A DNA stretch of 64,000 bases from Apodemus sylvaticus (taxonomy: Eukaryota; Chordata; Mammalia; Rodentia; Muridae), in NCBI RefSeq assembly GCF_947179515.1, contig NC_067481.1, positions 9,349,183-9,413,182 on the forward strand, given 5' to 3'. This document shows, one piece after another, positions 34,015 through 45,003 of the stretch (positions are counted from its first letter, which is position 1; each line of letters begins with the position of its first letter). Position numbers and translations under genes: made by a program. Under the pieces are notes generated by a model. That model made no database searches and was not told the origin of the DNA. It saw only the letters and a list, made by a program, of their open reading frames with translations.

Positions 34015-34063
<49 letters not shown>
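33987..34063. repeat. Compound (TG)n(AG)n microsatellite
   Basis: About 22 TG units with one TTTG interruption pass directly into about 18 AG units. Confidence 0.97.
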
Positions 34064-34065
<2 letters not shown>

Positions 34066-34320
34066 ATCTACCACATGGAAGTCAGAGGAGGATATCAGGA
34101 GTCTGATTCTATCTTCTAAACTTTATTCCACTAAGATAAAATCTCCCATGGAACCTGGAGGTAGGCTGGCAGCCGTCAAGCCCCAGTCATCCTCCTGTCT
34201 CTTCCCCATAGCACTGGGGGTTTACAGCCAGTCCAGCTTTTTCTATGAGTGCTGGCAATTTGAACTCCGGTCCTCATGCTTGAAACTAAACCTCCCATGC
34301 CACCACCAGCTACCTCTCAG
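34064..34320 (-). repeat. RSINE/B3-type SINE, antisense
   Basis: 'catggaagtcagaggaggat', 'gagtgctggcaatttgaact' and 'ggtcctcatgcttg' are in antisense RSINE order. The compound TG/AG repeat is its tail side. Confidence 0.65.
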
Positions 34321-34869
34321 CCCCCAGTGCTCACTCATGGTCTCATTAGAAGACTGTGCTGCTGTCCTAAACAGCACAGAAGAAACAAGAGGCTTGGTGC
34401 CCAGACATACCTCCAGGCTTCTCAGAAATGCCCCGAACCCTGTATCGAACACAGGTCTCATTTTTGCTGACATCCAGGTTGTTAGAAAAACAAGAGAGTG
34501 CAGATCTGTGTTAGAGTCAGACAATGGGCAAGGATGGTTTTGTAAACTCTGCAACATTTCACCAAGGATTTATTTTTAAATGTAGATGAAAACAGTTTGC
34601 ACGTACCCAGGAGTGCTGTAGGGGAGCAAAGGCTCACCATTGGAAGGGTACAGAGGAAAATATCAGGAAATAGATTTGTATCATTGGGGAAGATAATGCA
34701 GGCTGCAGGTGATCTGAGGTCACTTATATGATGCTCAAATCTCTAATTGGGCAACACGTTATTCAGGAAGATAAATCACCATGAGAATAAAGAGACTAAT
34801 GAAACAAGCCTGGTGTGATTTCCCTTCCAGGGAAGAGGAAGAGTGACTGTGGTCATCTCCAAGATCTGA

Positions 34870-35095
34870 CATTGCAGGGAAGGGTATATAGGTCAGCTGG
34901 TAGAGTACTTGAACAACATGAAGAAAGTTCTAGGTTCAATCTCCAGTGCTTCCAAACTAGTCATTACATGCCTGTAATCCTTGCACTTGGAAGGTGGAGG
35001 CAGGAGGATTCTTAAGTTGGTGGTTATTGGCCTCTATAGCAAGTTTGAGGCCAGCCTGGACTACATGAGGTACTATCTCAAATAAACAAACCATA
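34870..35095 (+). repeat. B4A-type SINE
   Basis: ID-like head ('gttctaggttcaatctccag') plus B1-like body ('ttacatgcctgtaatccttg', 'gaggccagcctggactacat') ending 'tatctcaaataaacaaa'. Confidence 0.8.
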
Positions 35096-36449
35096 GATAT
35101 GTGCTGAATTAACATTCTAGTCTCGCTGTCCATCAGGGCCCCGTAATTCCAACGTTCTGAACTTCAGCTTCCCTGTTTGTAGGATGGTCACTGAGAGGAC
35201 ATGCTTAAAGCAGTGTCTTGTACCTGAGAGAAATGAGTACCAAGTGTCTTTATGTAGCTGTGTTACAAGGGTTACCCGGTATAGTAGCGATGATGCAAGA
35301 GATGGGAGAGGACACGGATCTGTGATCTTGCTAACTCCACATTGGTCATGCATGTGTCTTATCAGCCTCAATTGCTCCTAAGACACTGAGTTAGGCAGTA
35401 GCTACGTACCACACTGATCAGCTCCCAAGGACACAGAGTGGTAACGTTTTCGTAAGACCTTTGCTAATATCAAGGACAGGGGGTGCAAGCTGCTTCTTGG
35501 GAGGCAAAAGAGGGTTTTTACTTGCCTGCTTCAGGTCCCTCTGGGTGTGGATAGAATGCAGTCTCCAAGCTGGGTGCTTCCTTCGCTGCCAACACGGGGT
35601 CGGCCCAGATGGCGGTCCCGCCCCACTGCTGTGAATGGAAGGGATTGTCGTGTGCATGGGAGGAGCTGGCTTTGGAGATCAATAATTTATTTGCTACAAT
35701 TAAACTCGAGACTTCTGTCTCCAGCAGCAGATAAGCAAGTGGAGAGCTAACAAGGAGAAAGGGAGGGGTGGCTCTGACAAACTGGTTGTGAAGGCCAGGC
35801 CAGGCTGATTGAGTGCTGTCATTGTTTTATTGTGGCAATAACATTGGCAGGCATCTGAGGGACCTAGGAAGGAAGAAGCTGGCTCTAGGCACAAGACAGG
35901 CAGGCTACTGGAGCCACCTGGAAAGGCTTAGGGTCCCCAGGCCCTGTGGGAAGCAGGGAATTGACAACACTTACTGTCTCCTCCCTTGCCGGGTAGAAGA
36001 ACCAGGGACTGCTGGAGTTCAGACGGGCACAGAAAGGTCACTGAAGCCAACAGGACACTTTATGTTAAAATGGGGCCAGACTCATGGAGAAGGGCTGCCC
36101 CAGAATAGCAGAAAATGAAATGGGTGGTAGGTTAGCCTTCAGGAAGAACTGCCTCAGACACTCTGGAGAACTGTCTGGTGAGTACTTACTCTATTCCACA
36201 GTGTAGAACAAACAAAAGTGTGTTGATTCTTATAACCCACAAAGTAGGCACTCTGATAATGCATTTATAGAGAGACAACTGGGGTCTACAGAAGTTAAAT
36301 GCCTTGTCCAAGGTCACAGCGTCTGAGTAACGGAGACAACCTATTCTTGAAGTGTCTCTGGATAGTATCTTGTCTACTAAAGATGTCCTCATCCACCAGC
36401 TACTGTGGGATGGTCTCTCCTGGTCATCTTGCTGTGCCATTGATCATTT

Positions 36450-36960
36450 AGTGCAGTCATGCATACATGTACCACACATATACATGTACATACTGCATAG
36501 ACATCCATGTACATCCATGTGTGTGCACTCATCACACACAATGCACATAGGACATAATGCATAGCTCAAACCTATGTGAACCAACACACAATGCACACAA
36601 AACATTCATGCACAAGCCACACATATGTACATCACACACAATGCACACATAACATGAATAATCACATACAATGCACAAATCACATCCATGCCATCCACAC
36701 ATAATACACATGTAACATATGGGCACAATCACACACATGTGCCTTACACACAATGCATGCATAAAATCTAAGCACGGGTCACACACATGCATACCCATAC
36801 AGCACACAAATAGCATCTATGAACACCTATAAACAATACACATATAACATATAGGTACAGATCACACATGCACATCCCCATACAGTGTACAAAGCCATCC
36901 ATATACATATCGCACATATGCACATATTAGGCCACGTATTTGCATAGCATCCCATGCAAA
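36450..36960. repeat. CA-rich degenerate minisatellite array
   Basis: About 500 bases of recurring 'cacacacaatgcacacataacat' style units, recurring every 50-60 bases on average, with added 'atacatgtac' and 'catccatg' words. The apparent Cys/His-rich reading frames across it come from the repeat. Confidence 0.7.
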
Positions 36961-37424
36961 TGCATAAACACAACACACCCCACCTTGCAAGATCAAACAT
37001 ATGCACATTGTCCTCTCCAACCCGCCCACAACTGCTGTGACTGGAACAGCCATTGACCTGATTTCCTTGCTCACCAGAGGCATGAGTGGATTGAGGAAAC
37101 TATAAGGACCGAATTCCACCCAACTAACTAGATGGGGGTCTGGCCTGGTGCCTGGCCTCCATGAATTCTAAGACACCTCTTGGAGGCAAGGCATCTCTGT
37201 CTTATTAACCATGACATTTGGGTCTAGTCTGTTCTGCCTTACAGGGTGCTGGCCTGTGCACTGTACGATACTTACCAGTTTAAGCCTCTGTCCTTAAATA
37301 ACAGTACCATCATGATGTGACAGCTAAAATGATCTTCAGAGCCACTGTCTCCTCGTGGAGCACAGATGTGAAGGTGTAGCTTCAGACCTTTTCCTATGAA
37401 TTACTTTACATTTGGAGGCCATGT

Positions 37425-37507
37425 AGTTCGGAACATAGCTCAGTGGTGCTTGCCTAGCATGCACGAAGCCCTGAGCCCAGCTCTATCACCACATAAAACT
37501 GGGTATA
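37425..37507 (+). repeat. B4 SINE, left half (split by a B1)
   Basis: ID-like part 'catagctcagtggtgcttgc' to 'agctctatcaccacataaaa', continuing after the inserted B1 at 37676. Confidence 0.8.
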
Positions 37508-37675
37508 AGATGGGCGTGGTGGCACACACCTTTAATCCCAGCGCTCAGGAGGCAAAGGCAGGTGGATCTCCCAGTTTGAGACCAGCATCATCTATAGAGT
37601 CAGTTATAGGATAGGCAAGGCTACACAGAGAAACCCTGTCTTTAAAAAAAACCAAAAACCTAAAAACAAAAAAAT
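37508..37675 (+). repeat. B1 SINE inserted into a B4
   Basis: A full B1: 'gatgggcgtggtggcacaca', 'cctttaatcccagcgctcag', 'aaaccctgtct' and an A-rich tail. It is flanked by 'ctgggtata' (37499-37507) and 'ctgggtcta' (37676-37684), a one-mismatch target-site duplication. Confidence 0.9.
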
Positions 37676-37797
37676 CTGGGTCTATTAGTGAGTGCCTATA
37701 ATCACAGTCTTCAAAAGGCAAAGGCAGGAAGATCCAAAGTTCAAGGCCATCCTTGGCTACTTAGTGAGTTCAAGACCAGCTGGCTGCAAGAGACCCT
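37676..37797 (+). repeat. B4 SINE, right half
   Basis: B1-like part of the split B4: 'agttcaaggccatccttggc', 'gtgagttcaagaccagctgg' and 'agagaccctgtg'. Confidence 0.8.
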
Positions 37798-37972
37798 GTG
37801 TATGTATGTGTGTGTATGCATATATGTGTGCATATGTGTGTGTGTATGTGTGTGTATTCATGTGTCCATGTGTGCATGTATGCATGCATGTGTGAATGTA
37901 TGTATGTATGTATGTATGTATGTATGTATGTATCTATCTATCTATCTATCTATCATCTATCTATCTATCTGA
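37797..37972. repeat. Compound TG/TATG/TATC microsatellite
   Basis: TGTA/TGTG mix, then about nine TATG tetramers (37897-37932), then TATC tetramers with one ATC interruption. Confidence 0.95.
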
Positions 37973-38334
37973 TACGGATATCCTGGCTTCATGCCAGCAG
38001 TCCCCCACTCCTCTGCTTATACACCCAGCCCTACTGTTCTCATCTGTTTTACGGGAGCTGGGTCAGCTGTGGGTAAGACTGTGAGTGAGAAGGAAGGCGA
38101 GACATGGGCTGTCCATCATCACTTCCACAATAAGTACTTGTAGCTTTCAAGAAGCAAGCCACACTTCCAAAAGTTGGAGCACACCAGCTGGAAAAACAGG
38201 CCTTTCTCCCCAGTGCCCTCAGAGTCCTAGCTGTCTGCCTGGTCCCCACATGGCCTGAGACTCTAGTCCACTCTGCAGAGAGCAGCAGCACAAACGCCCC
38301 TCTGTGCTTTACTCCGATGGGACTTTTCCTCCCT

Positions 38335-38720
38335 CATCTTCTTCTTTAGAAGTGCTCCGGGGTTTTTATTTTTCCCACTAATTCACTTGCTGAGCCCTCC
38401 CCACCCCCTTCCTGCGCAGTGGCCTCCTCTTACCCCCGCCCCCGGTACACCTGACTTATTTATTTATTTATGGCCGGGAGTATTTGAGCTGGGGGTTTAG
38501 TTCGGTCTATTAAGCTCGCTCCTTTTCCTGCCTGGGAACCCGGGTAATGAGTAACCATAGCGTGCTACAGGCAGCTGTCTCGGACAACCCAAGAGACTCC
38601 GTGGAGCCGCATAAGGGAGCGTTTGTTCTGTCCCAGCTAAATAGTTCCTTGTGCGGGAGGCAGCGATGGGAGGGAGGCAGGCTGGGAGGCAGAAGAGACA
38701 GACACTAAATCACCGCGTTC
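38335..38720. promoter_or_regulatory. Candidate cis-regulatory element (non-repeat island)
   Basis: A repeat-free block with scattered CpGs in otherwise CpG-poor DNA. It contains a GC box (CCCCCGCCCCCGG, about 38433-38445), E-boxes CACCTG (38448-38453) and CAGCTG (38572-38577), an AT-rich FOX/MEF2-like TTATTTATTTAT run (about 38457-38471), and an AP-1-like TGAGTAA (38548-38554). No ORF or splice structure is evident. It may be an enhancer of the Sox9/Slc39a11 neighbourhood. That is inference only. Confidence 0.35.
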
Positions 38721-39604
38721 TGACAATTCCTCTCTTTTCTCCCACCCCTTCCCTCCCCCACCTGCCCTGGTGACCACGCACATGGGACTTTCCAACTCCT
38801 CTCTCTAAGCCTGTGGGCCTGACCAGAAGAGCGTGCACAGCCCAAGGAGAGTTCTTTGACCAGTTTAGGTTACATGGAGCCGGACGACAGCTGGGTTTTC
38901 ACATTGGGGGGGTGGATTTGGTGGCCTGGTTCCCTCATTGTGTTAGGGAACACAATGCCCATTGTCCCCAAGGTCATGTTGTGATTCAATAAATCTTCAG
39001 CCATTGGCCCCCAACCTTGTGTGCCTGGATACGCCATAAAGCTATTTGTAAAGTGATTTCATGAAGTTGTTCAAGAGTATTATGGGATTAGTTATATGCC
39101 TCACATCCAATGGGGGACTCGTTAGGATCTTGCTTGATCTGTGTTGTGCTGTAGACGGGGAAGTCAGAAGGCGATGGAATTGTACATATGGCCTCTGGAA
39201 CACCCCCTGCCCAACCGAGAACTCCAGTCACACCAACACATTCCGTGTGCAGTGATTGGACACCTCCACAGAGCCGGTTGCTTGCCCAGGTTCTGGGAAT
39301 GGCTCTCAAAACAAGGAGGGTGTGGCCATGCTCTCAGATTACAACGTGGTAAAGAAAACATATCAGAACTGAAATTTAGTTATGTAAGGTAAGCCTGGCT
39401 ATACAGTGTGGTTAGGGCACCCATTAAATAGCTGTGGGCAGGAGGAAAGAGAAGATTAAAATTTAAGGAACCACTAAGGAAGATTCCAGAAGGTAGCCTC
39501 TCCTCCAGGCAGAGGGAATGTTTTATAGGGATTCAAGAAAGTAATCAGTGGTAGCTGAGGCTACTACTTTCCTTATTCTCAAGGGAGAGAAGAATCCCTT
39601 AGGC

Positions 39605-40110
39605 AGCCATTATACACTGTTGTGTGAAGAGCCATCTAAAACTTAATGGCTCAAAGCCACAAACACCACATATGGCAACTACGCAAATCAGGAATTTGGG
39701 CAAAATTCAGCTAAGTCTCTTATCTTACATGGCCTGGTACATGGGAGCTATTTTCTGATACTCTGCAGATAAGTAGCTGGGCCCCATGGTCCAAGATGAC
39801 TTAAGTCATGTCTCTGATACATCTTTGAAGATCTCACTGGTGGGTGGACAAAAATCTCTGGCTAACAACCTGAGAACTGTATCTCTGTGACCTGCAGACA
39901 TTTCCGTGATGCTCAAGGATGCAAAAATAGATGTACCATGTTGTCGATCAAGTTAAGGCTTAGCTTCAGAATCCAGAGGTCACTTCCCGAATATCCTTCC
40001 AGTTAATAAGCCATTAAAGCCAATCACGTTTCAGAGGAGTTAGATTCTACTTCTCAATGAGAGGTAGAGTCATTGGTTGCAGGCCATATTTGAGCTGTCC
40101 TAGAATGTAA
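39605..40110 (+). repeat. Ancient dispersed repeat, family unassigned
   Basis: 'cttaatggctcaaagccaca', 'aatcaggaatttgggcaaaa', 'catggtccaagatgacttaa' and 'tcacttcccgaatatcc' follow the order of a common ancient mammalian repeat I recall but cannot name with confidence. Confidence 0.45.
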
Positions 40111-40221
40111 AAAACTCCTTTTTAATTTTGGGGGGGAGGAGGGGTTTTCAGACTGAAGTCAGAAAATCTGCTAGACAAATTCTATACAAGCTATAACACT
40201 TCTTTTTAATTTTTTTTTAAT

Positions 40222-40565
40222 GTGGTGGTTAATATTGTTACTCTGTGAACAGTTAGAATCACCAGAGAAACTAGACTCGAGCCACATATGTAAAATTACC
40301 TAGATCAGGCTAAATGAAGTGAGGATGCCCATCCTATGCGGGTGGTACCATGCCATGGTCTGGTAAATAAGAAGAAGAAAATGAGAAAAGTTCCAGCATG
40401 CACCAATCTCTGCTTCTTGACCACAGATGCAACATGGCCAGATGCCTAAAGCTCCTTCTGCCATGTCTTCCCCTCCAGGATGGCCTTACCCCTAAACTAT
40501 CATCCAAAATAAGTCCTTCCTGGAGTCACTTTTGCCGAATATTGATCACAGAAATAATACACATG
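40222..40565 (+). repeat. MT-type MaLR LTR, sense
   Basis: 'gttagaatcaccagagaaac', 'tctgcttcttgaccacagat', 'cagatgcctaaagctccttc', 'tgccatgtcttcccctccag' and an end 'atcacagaaataatacac' with the poly(A)-like 'ccaaaataagtccttcc'. Confidence 0.75.
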
Positions 40566-41397
40566 ATGGGTACACTGAGCGACTGTGTGTCATGTTTAGC
40601 CATCCCTTCTTCTAAAGAAGTGACAGTTGCCTGGGGAACCCTAAGGACTATTGGCAGGGGTGAGTTAGGATCATCTCTGGAGTTGACATAAAGTCTAGAC
40701 AAAATCAGAACTCCATTGAGAAGGAAAAAGGGAGTGTGTGATGCTGAGTAAAAAATCAGGGGCCCCCAGAAAAAAGACTATACATTCCCTTTATCATCTT
40801 GCCTCAACGCAGGGAATCAGAAACTCCATCTACACACATTCATTTCGGGATCGGCATATAAGCTAAGTAATGGGAGTGGAGTGTAACAAATACAAGAAAC
40901 AAATTCATGTCTGGATATGTGTTTATGTATAGATGGGGAGCCAAAAATAAAGAAAGGCAGATATCTAATATTGAACCAATCACTTTGTCTTTATGATGGC
41001 TTCCCAGCCTGAAGGAAGGGAAATGCTTATAATAAGCTTGAGAGATAACGGGGACATCTGTAGAGTTGAGGAAGAGACGCTGGGGTCCAAGTCTCTTTGC
41101 TGCTGTGTTTGGAGCTCAGCACTAGTAAGGCTCTGAGTTGGTGTCTGGTCTTGCCTGTCCGGTTTCAGACTTTGCTGCTTCCTCTTATCTTGGCAGCATA
41201 AAGGGAATAAGGCAACAGCTGTCTTGACTCGACACTTGGCTTGTGTTGATTACAGAACATTCAGCCTTGGCTGTCTCATAACCTTTATTTGAGGACATCC
41301 TCATATGTACCCTGTCTCCCAGTTTACTCAACGTTTGCTGTGTCCTTCTTCCTGCCATTGATATGCCATTCTTTATTCCCCTCTTTCCTCTCTGCAT

Positions 41398-41456
41398 CTT
41401 TCCTTCTTTCCTTCCTTTATCTTTCCTTCCTTCTTTCTTTCCTTCCTTTCATACTA
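41398..41456. repeat. (CTTT)n/(CCTT)n polypyrimidine tract
   Basis: Tetramer repeats of CTTT and CCTT, nearly purine-free. Confidence 0.9.
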
Positions 41457-41527
41457 TTAGCTAATGCTTAATAAGCAATGCTTTATTGTAGACAACGTGG
41501 TGATTGTTAGATGTGTTCTCAATCTAT

Positions 41528-41530
<3 letters not shown>

Positions 41531-41582
<52 letters not shown>

Positions 41583-41604
41583 CACACACACACACACACA
41601 CACC
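41531..41604. repeat. Compound (CT)n(CA)n microsatellite
   Basis: About 24 CT units, a short ATA step, then about 11 CA units. Confidence 0.97.
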
Positions 41605-41687
41605 AATAGTATCAGATCAGTTCTATTCTGTGCCTATTTTAAAAGGAAAAAAAAAGTGAGGCTGACAGGTGATACAGCTGGGGGCGG

Positions 41688-41845
41688 GGAGATAGCTCAG
41701 AGAGTAAATAAAATGCCTGAGTAACCAAGTGTGGATCCCCAGAATGCACACAAAAGCCAGGTCTGGTGGTATATGTCTGTATCCACAGCAGTGGGGGAGT
41801 AGAGACAGGCAGATCCCAGGGGATTGCCAGTCTAGTTAAATTGGT
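41688..41845 (+). repeat. B4-type SINE
   Basis: 'ggagatagctcagagagta', 'gtgtggatccccagaatg' and 'ggtggtatatgtctgtatcc'. It is diverged. Confidence 0.7.
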
Positions 41846-41877
41846 GAACTTAAGTCATCCATCCCCGTCACAGGTAT

Positions 41878-42185
41878 AAACGGATCATCTGCATTATATA
41901 ACATGCCATTGTATTTGCATCCAGTCTTTGTATACCTTCTAGCAATCATTACACCCTCCCTACATTACGGCTGATGGCAAACAGCTAATGGAGAACACAG
42001 TGGAGACGCAGTATAAATCGCTCTTACAACTGTTGCCCTGCATTGATTACCTAGGGAGGAATCACAAAAAAAACATATCTGTGTATGTTTGATGCAGGCA
42101 CAGTAATGGCCTTTCAGATATTTTTGACTCACAGTTGAATCCAGGCTACGCAGAACGCATGGGGGTGGAGGGTCTGCTTGATATC
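41878..42185 (-). repeat. MER2-like Tigger (TcMar) DNA transposon remnant, antisense
   Basis: The + strand follows the reverse complement of MER2 in order: 'gccattgtatttgcat', 'acaactgttgccctgca', 'cctagggaggaatcac', 'cagatatttttgactc', 'gttgaatccaggctacg' and 'agaacgcatgggggtg'. It is non-coding. Confidence 0.6.
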
Positions 42186-42514
42186 TCTTTTATGGTATTT
42201 ATGTACATGCTAACGTGTAGTTGACACAAATTTTAGTAAAAATATTGCTTTTCAAAGTAACAACAACAAGTAGAGCCATGCTTGATTCACTGATCTACTT
42301 CAACAAGTCTGCAGTTTGGGCCAGGCACAGTGCTAGGGTCAGACGGGTGAGAGTAACCTTTTCATGCTGGTGAAATAATCATAACTACATTGATGATGAT
42401 AATAAATCAGTAAATGATATCACCTACTAGGACTATAGAAAAAGATAAGGAGGACTGGGTAGAGAGAATCTCCAGCTTGCAAATGAAGACCTGGGGCTCT
42501 TTAAAAACTGGGGA

Positions 42515-42885
42515 TCTGGGGCTGGGAGATGGCTCAGCAGTCAAGAATGAATGCTAGAAAGTGGTGAGGACCCAGCACCCACATAAACAAACCAAGTGTC
42601 CCATGTGTGTCCCATACATGTCCCATGCATATCTCATGCATACCTGTAACTTTAGCTCACAGAGGAGCAGAGACACTAGGACCTCTGGAGCATGTTATCG
42701 TCCATTTTGGCAGAGAAAACACAAGTCCCAGATTCAAGCCTCAGGCTGAGGGAGAGACTCAAAAGATAAACAGATTATGAATGAAAAGGATACCAGATAC
42801 TTTCTTCAGGCCTCTGCAGGTTCACACCTCTACATGTGCACACCTGCATACACACTCATATGCATGCAAATAAATAAGGCTTTAA
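42515..42885 (+). repeat. RSINE/B3-type SINE
   Basis: 'ctggggctgggagatggctc', 'gaggacccagcacccacata' and a tail 'gtgcacacctgcatacacac' then 'aataaataagg'. A short CCCATGCAT-type expansion lies near 42598-42642. Confidence 0.65.
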
Positions 42886-43474
42886 CATTACCAGAACTAA
42901 AGCCAAATTAAAATGGAGACCTTCCTGCAAACACTTAGAGATGTGACATATTCCCTTTCTCTTGTAGAGTCCCACTGTTCAGCTCTTCCCCTTAGTAGGA
43001 GGTGTGAAATACACATCATTTAATGATGACATGACCCATTATTTCTGACTTCTAGTTTATGGCCATTAAAACAAATATAAACTACTTAAGGACACACTGG
43101 GAGATACTTTCATGCTTCATTTATGCTGAATTGCCTGGGTTGGACCAAGTCACAAGAACAGGAAAGGACACTGCCCCACCCTTTCATTTTATAGGTGAGT
43201 TTTGAATGACTGGCTACAAGCCATACCGCGAGCTAGAAATGTAATCGGTGACTAACGTGAAATCTGGTGCCCATCAGGAAGTATGCTTTAACACCAAATT
43301 GGATGACTTAGACAGGAGGACAGATGGTCACTTCTCGGTTCCCTGGCTTGTGATAGAAATCTCCAGATCGTTTGCCATTAAGCATTATAGTCCCGCCATT
43401 TAGAATGGGTTGTTGATATTGGCACCGAACTGTCCCTTTGGGGCTTCAGGTAGCACTGAGACGACATTGTGTTC

Positions 43475-43868
43475 TAGTTTCATCCAGGTTGCCACTATAA
43501 GATACCTTGACAAAGGTAATTTAATGGAGAAAGGAGTTTAGTGCGGTTTATAAATTACAGTCCATCATTGTGGGGCAGTCAAGGCAGAAGCTTCCAGTAG
43601 CTGGTTACATCATAATCATGATCAAGAACAGAGAGGAAGAACTACATGCATGCTCACTGGTTAGTGCTCAGCTTGATCTCTCCACTCTGACACAGCTTAG
43701 GATCCCCTCACCCTAGGGAATGGTGCTGCCCACTGTGGGCCAAGTTTTCTCACATAAAGTAACTTTAACAATCCAGCACATTCAGGACCACGGGCCAACC
43801 CAATAGAGACAATCTCTCATTGAAACACTCTTCTCAAGTGACCCTACGGTGAATCAAGTTGGCAGAAC
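43475..43868 (-). repeat. ORR1-type MaLR LTR, antisense
   Basis: 'ttctagtttcatccaggttg', 'acagtccatcattgtggggc', 'aatggtgctgcccactgtgg' and 'gtgaatcaagttggcagaac' mark the ends and middle of an antisense LTR. Confidence 0.75.
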
Positions 43869-44547
43869 TAAAACATCACACACAGTTTCCCCAAGGTACT
43901 TTTCATTCTCAAGTTCAGAGAGGGGAAACATCCGGATACAGACATAGTCATGGCTCAGATGCACAGCTTCTCTGCATGGTACAAGAGCCGCTGTTCTTCA
44001 CCTCTCTTATTCCTATCTCTACTTGTATTATGTGTTATTGCAATTTATTAATTTGCTTTGCTGACTACCTCCTGCATCTTAAATCACAGCTATGCTAAGA
44101 TAGTGTGAACATTCCATAAGGTTCACATCCTTAAAAAGCATAACTCAGTGATTGTCTATATATTTACAGAATTGTGCATTGGTTAACATTACCCAATTTC
44201 GAAATATTTTCACCATGCCCCAACTCATATCCATGTGGGGTCACACTTCAATACTCCCATCCTCTAAGCTGTAGCACCACTAAATCTGCTTCCTATCTCT
44301 TTATGTTTATGTGAATATTTCATATAAATGGAATCGTATCATTAGTAGATTTACTTATTTAGCATAATGTTTTCAAAGTTCATTCCATACCGCACTCCTT
44401 TCCATGGGTATATAATAATCAGTGGCATATCTATAAAGTGCCATATATTATTTATTTATCCACTCATCTGTTAATAGATGTTTGGGTTGTTTCTGTCTAT
44501 GGCTATGATGATCAACACTGGTATGAACACTTGTGTTCAAGTTGTTT

Positions 44548-44548
<1 letters not shown>

Positions 44549-44588
<40 letters not shown>
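44549..44588. repeat. (TG)n microsatellite inside L1M
   Basis: About 19 TG units, then TATG steps. Confidence 0.95.
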
Positions 44589-44598
<10 letters not shown>

Positions 44599-44812
44599 AT
44601 GTACAATTTGGTTTATTTGAGAATATTTTGTTAACTCTGTGTTTGGTCATCTGAGGATTGCTGCCCTGTTTTCCAAAGATGGTACCATTTTATAGTCTCA
44701 CCCAGCAGCTCTTGAGGGTTCCAGCTTCTCCTCCCTTTCACTAAGACTTGGCGTTTTCATGTTATCTTCAAAGAGCTTCCCAATCTGATGGCTTTGACTA
44801 AGACCTCAGGAC

Positions 44813-45003
44813 AGGGCTGGAGAGATGGCTTAGTGATTAAGAGCACTGACTGCTCTTCCAGAGGTCCTGAGTTTAATTCCCAGCAACCACATGGTGGCTC
44901 ACAACCATCTGTAATGGGATCTGATGCTCTCTTCTGGTGTGTGTCTGAAAACAGCTATAGCGTACTCATATAACTAAATATAAATAAATGGTATTTTTTA
45001 AAA
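44813..45003 (+). repeat. B2 SINE with target-site duplication
   Basis: A near-consensus B2: 'gggctggagagatggcttag', 'gttaagagcactgactgc' (offset variant), 'ccacatggtggctcacaacc' and an AATAAATGG tail. The 10-base duplication 'aagacctcag' flanks it (44800-44809 and 45004-45013). Confidence 0.95.

Noticed and set aside
34148..34579. 143-codon frame on the + strand
   Set aside because: Its first half overlaps an antisense RSINE-type SINE and there is no recognised homology or splice context.
34860..34960. Possible tRNA gene (tRNA-like head)
   Set aside because: It is the ID-like head of a B4 SINE. No complete cloverleaf with anticodon arm can be formed, and the B1-like half follows.
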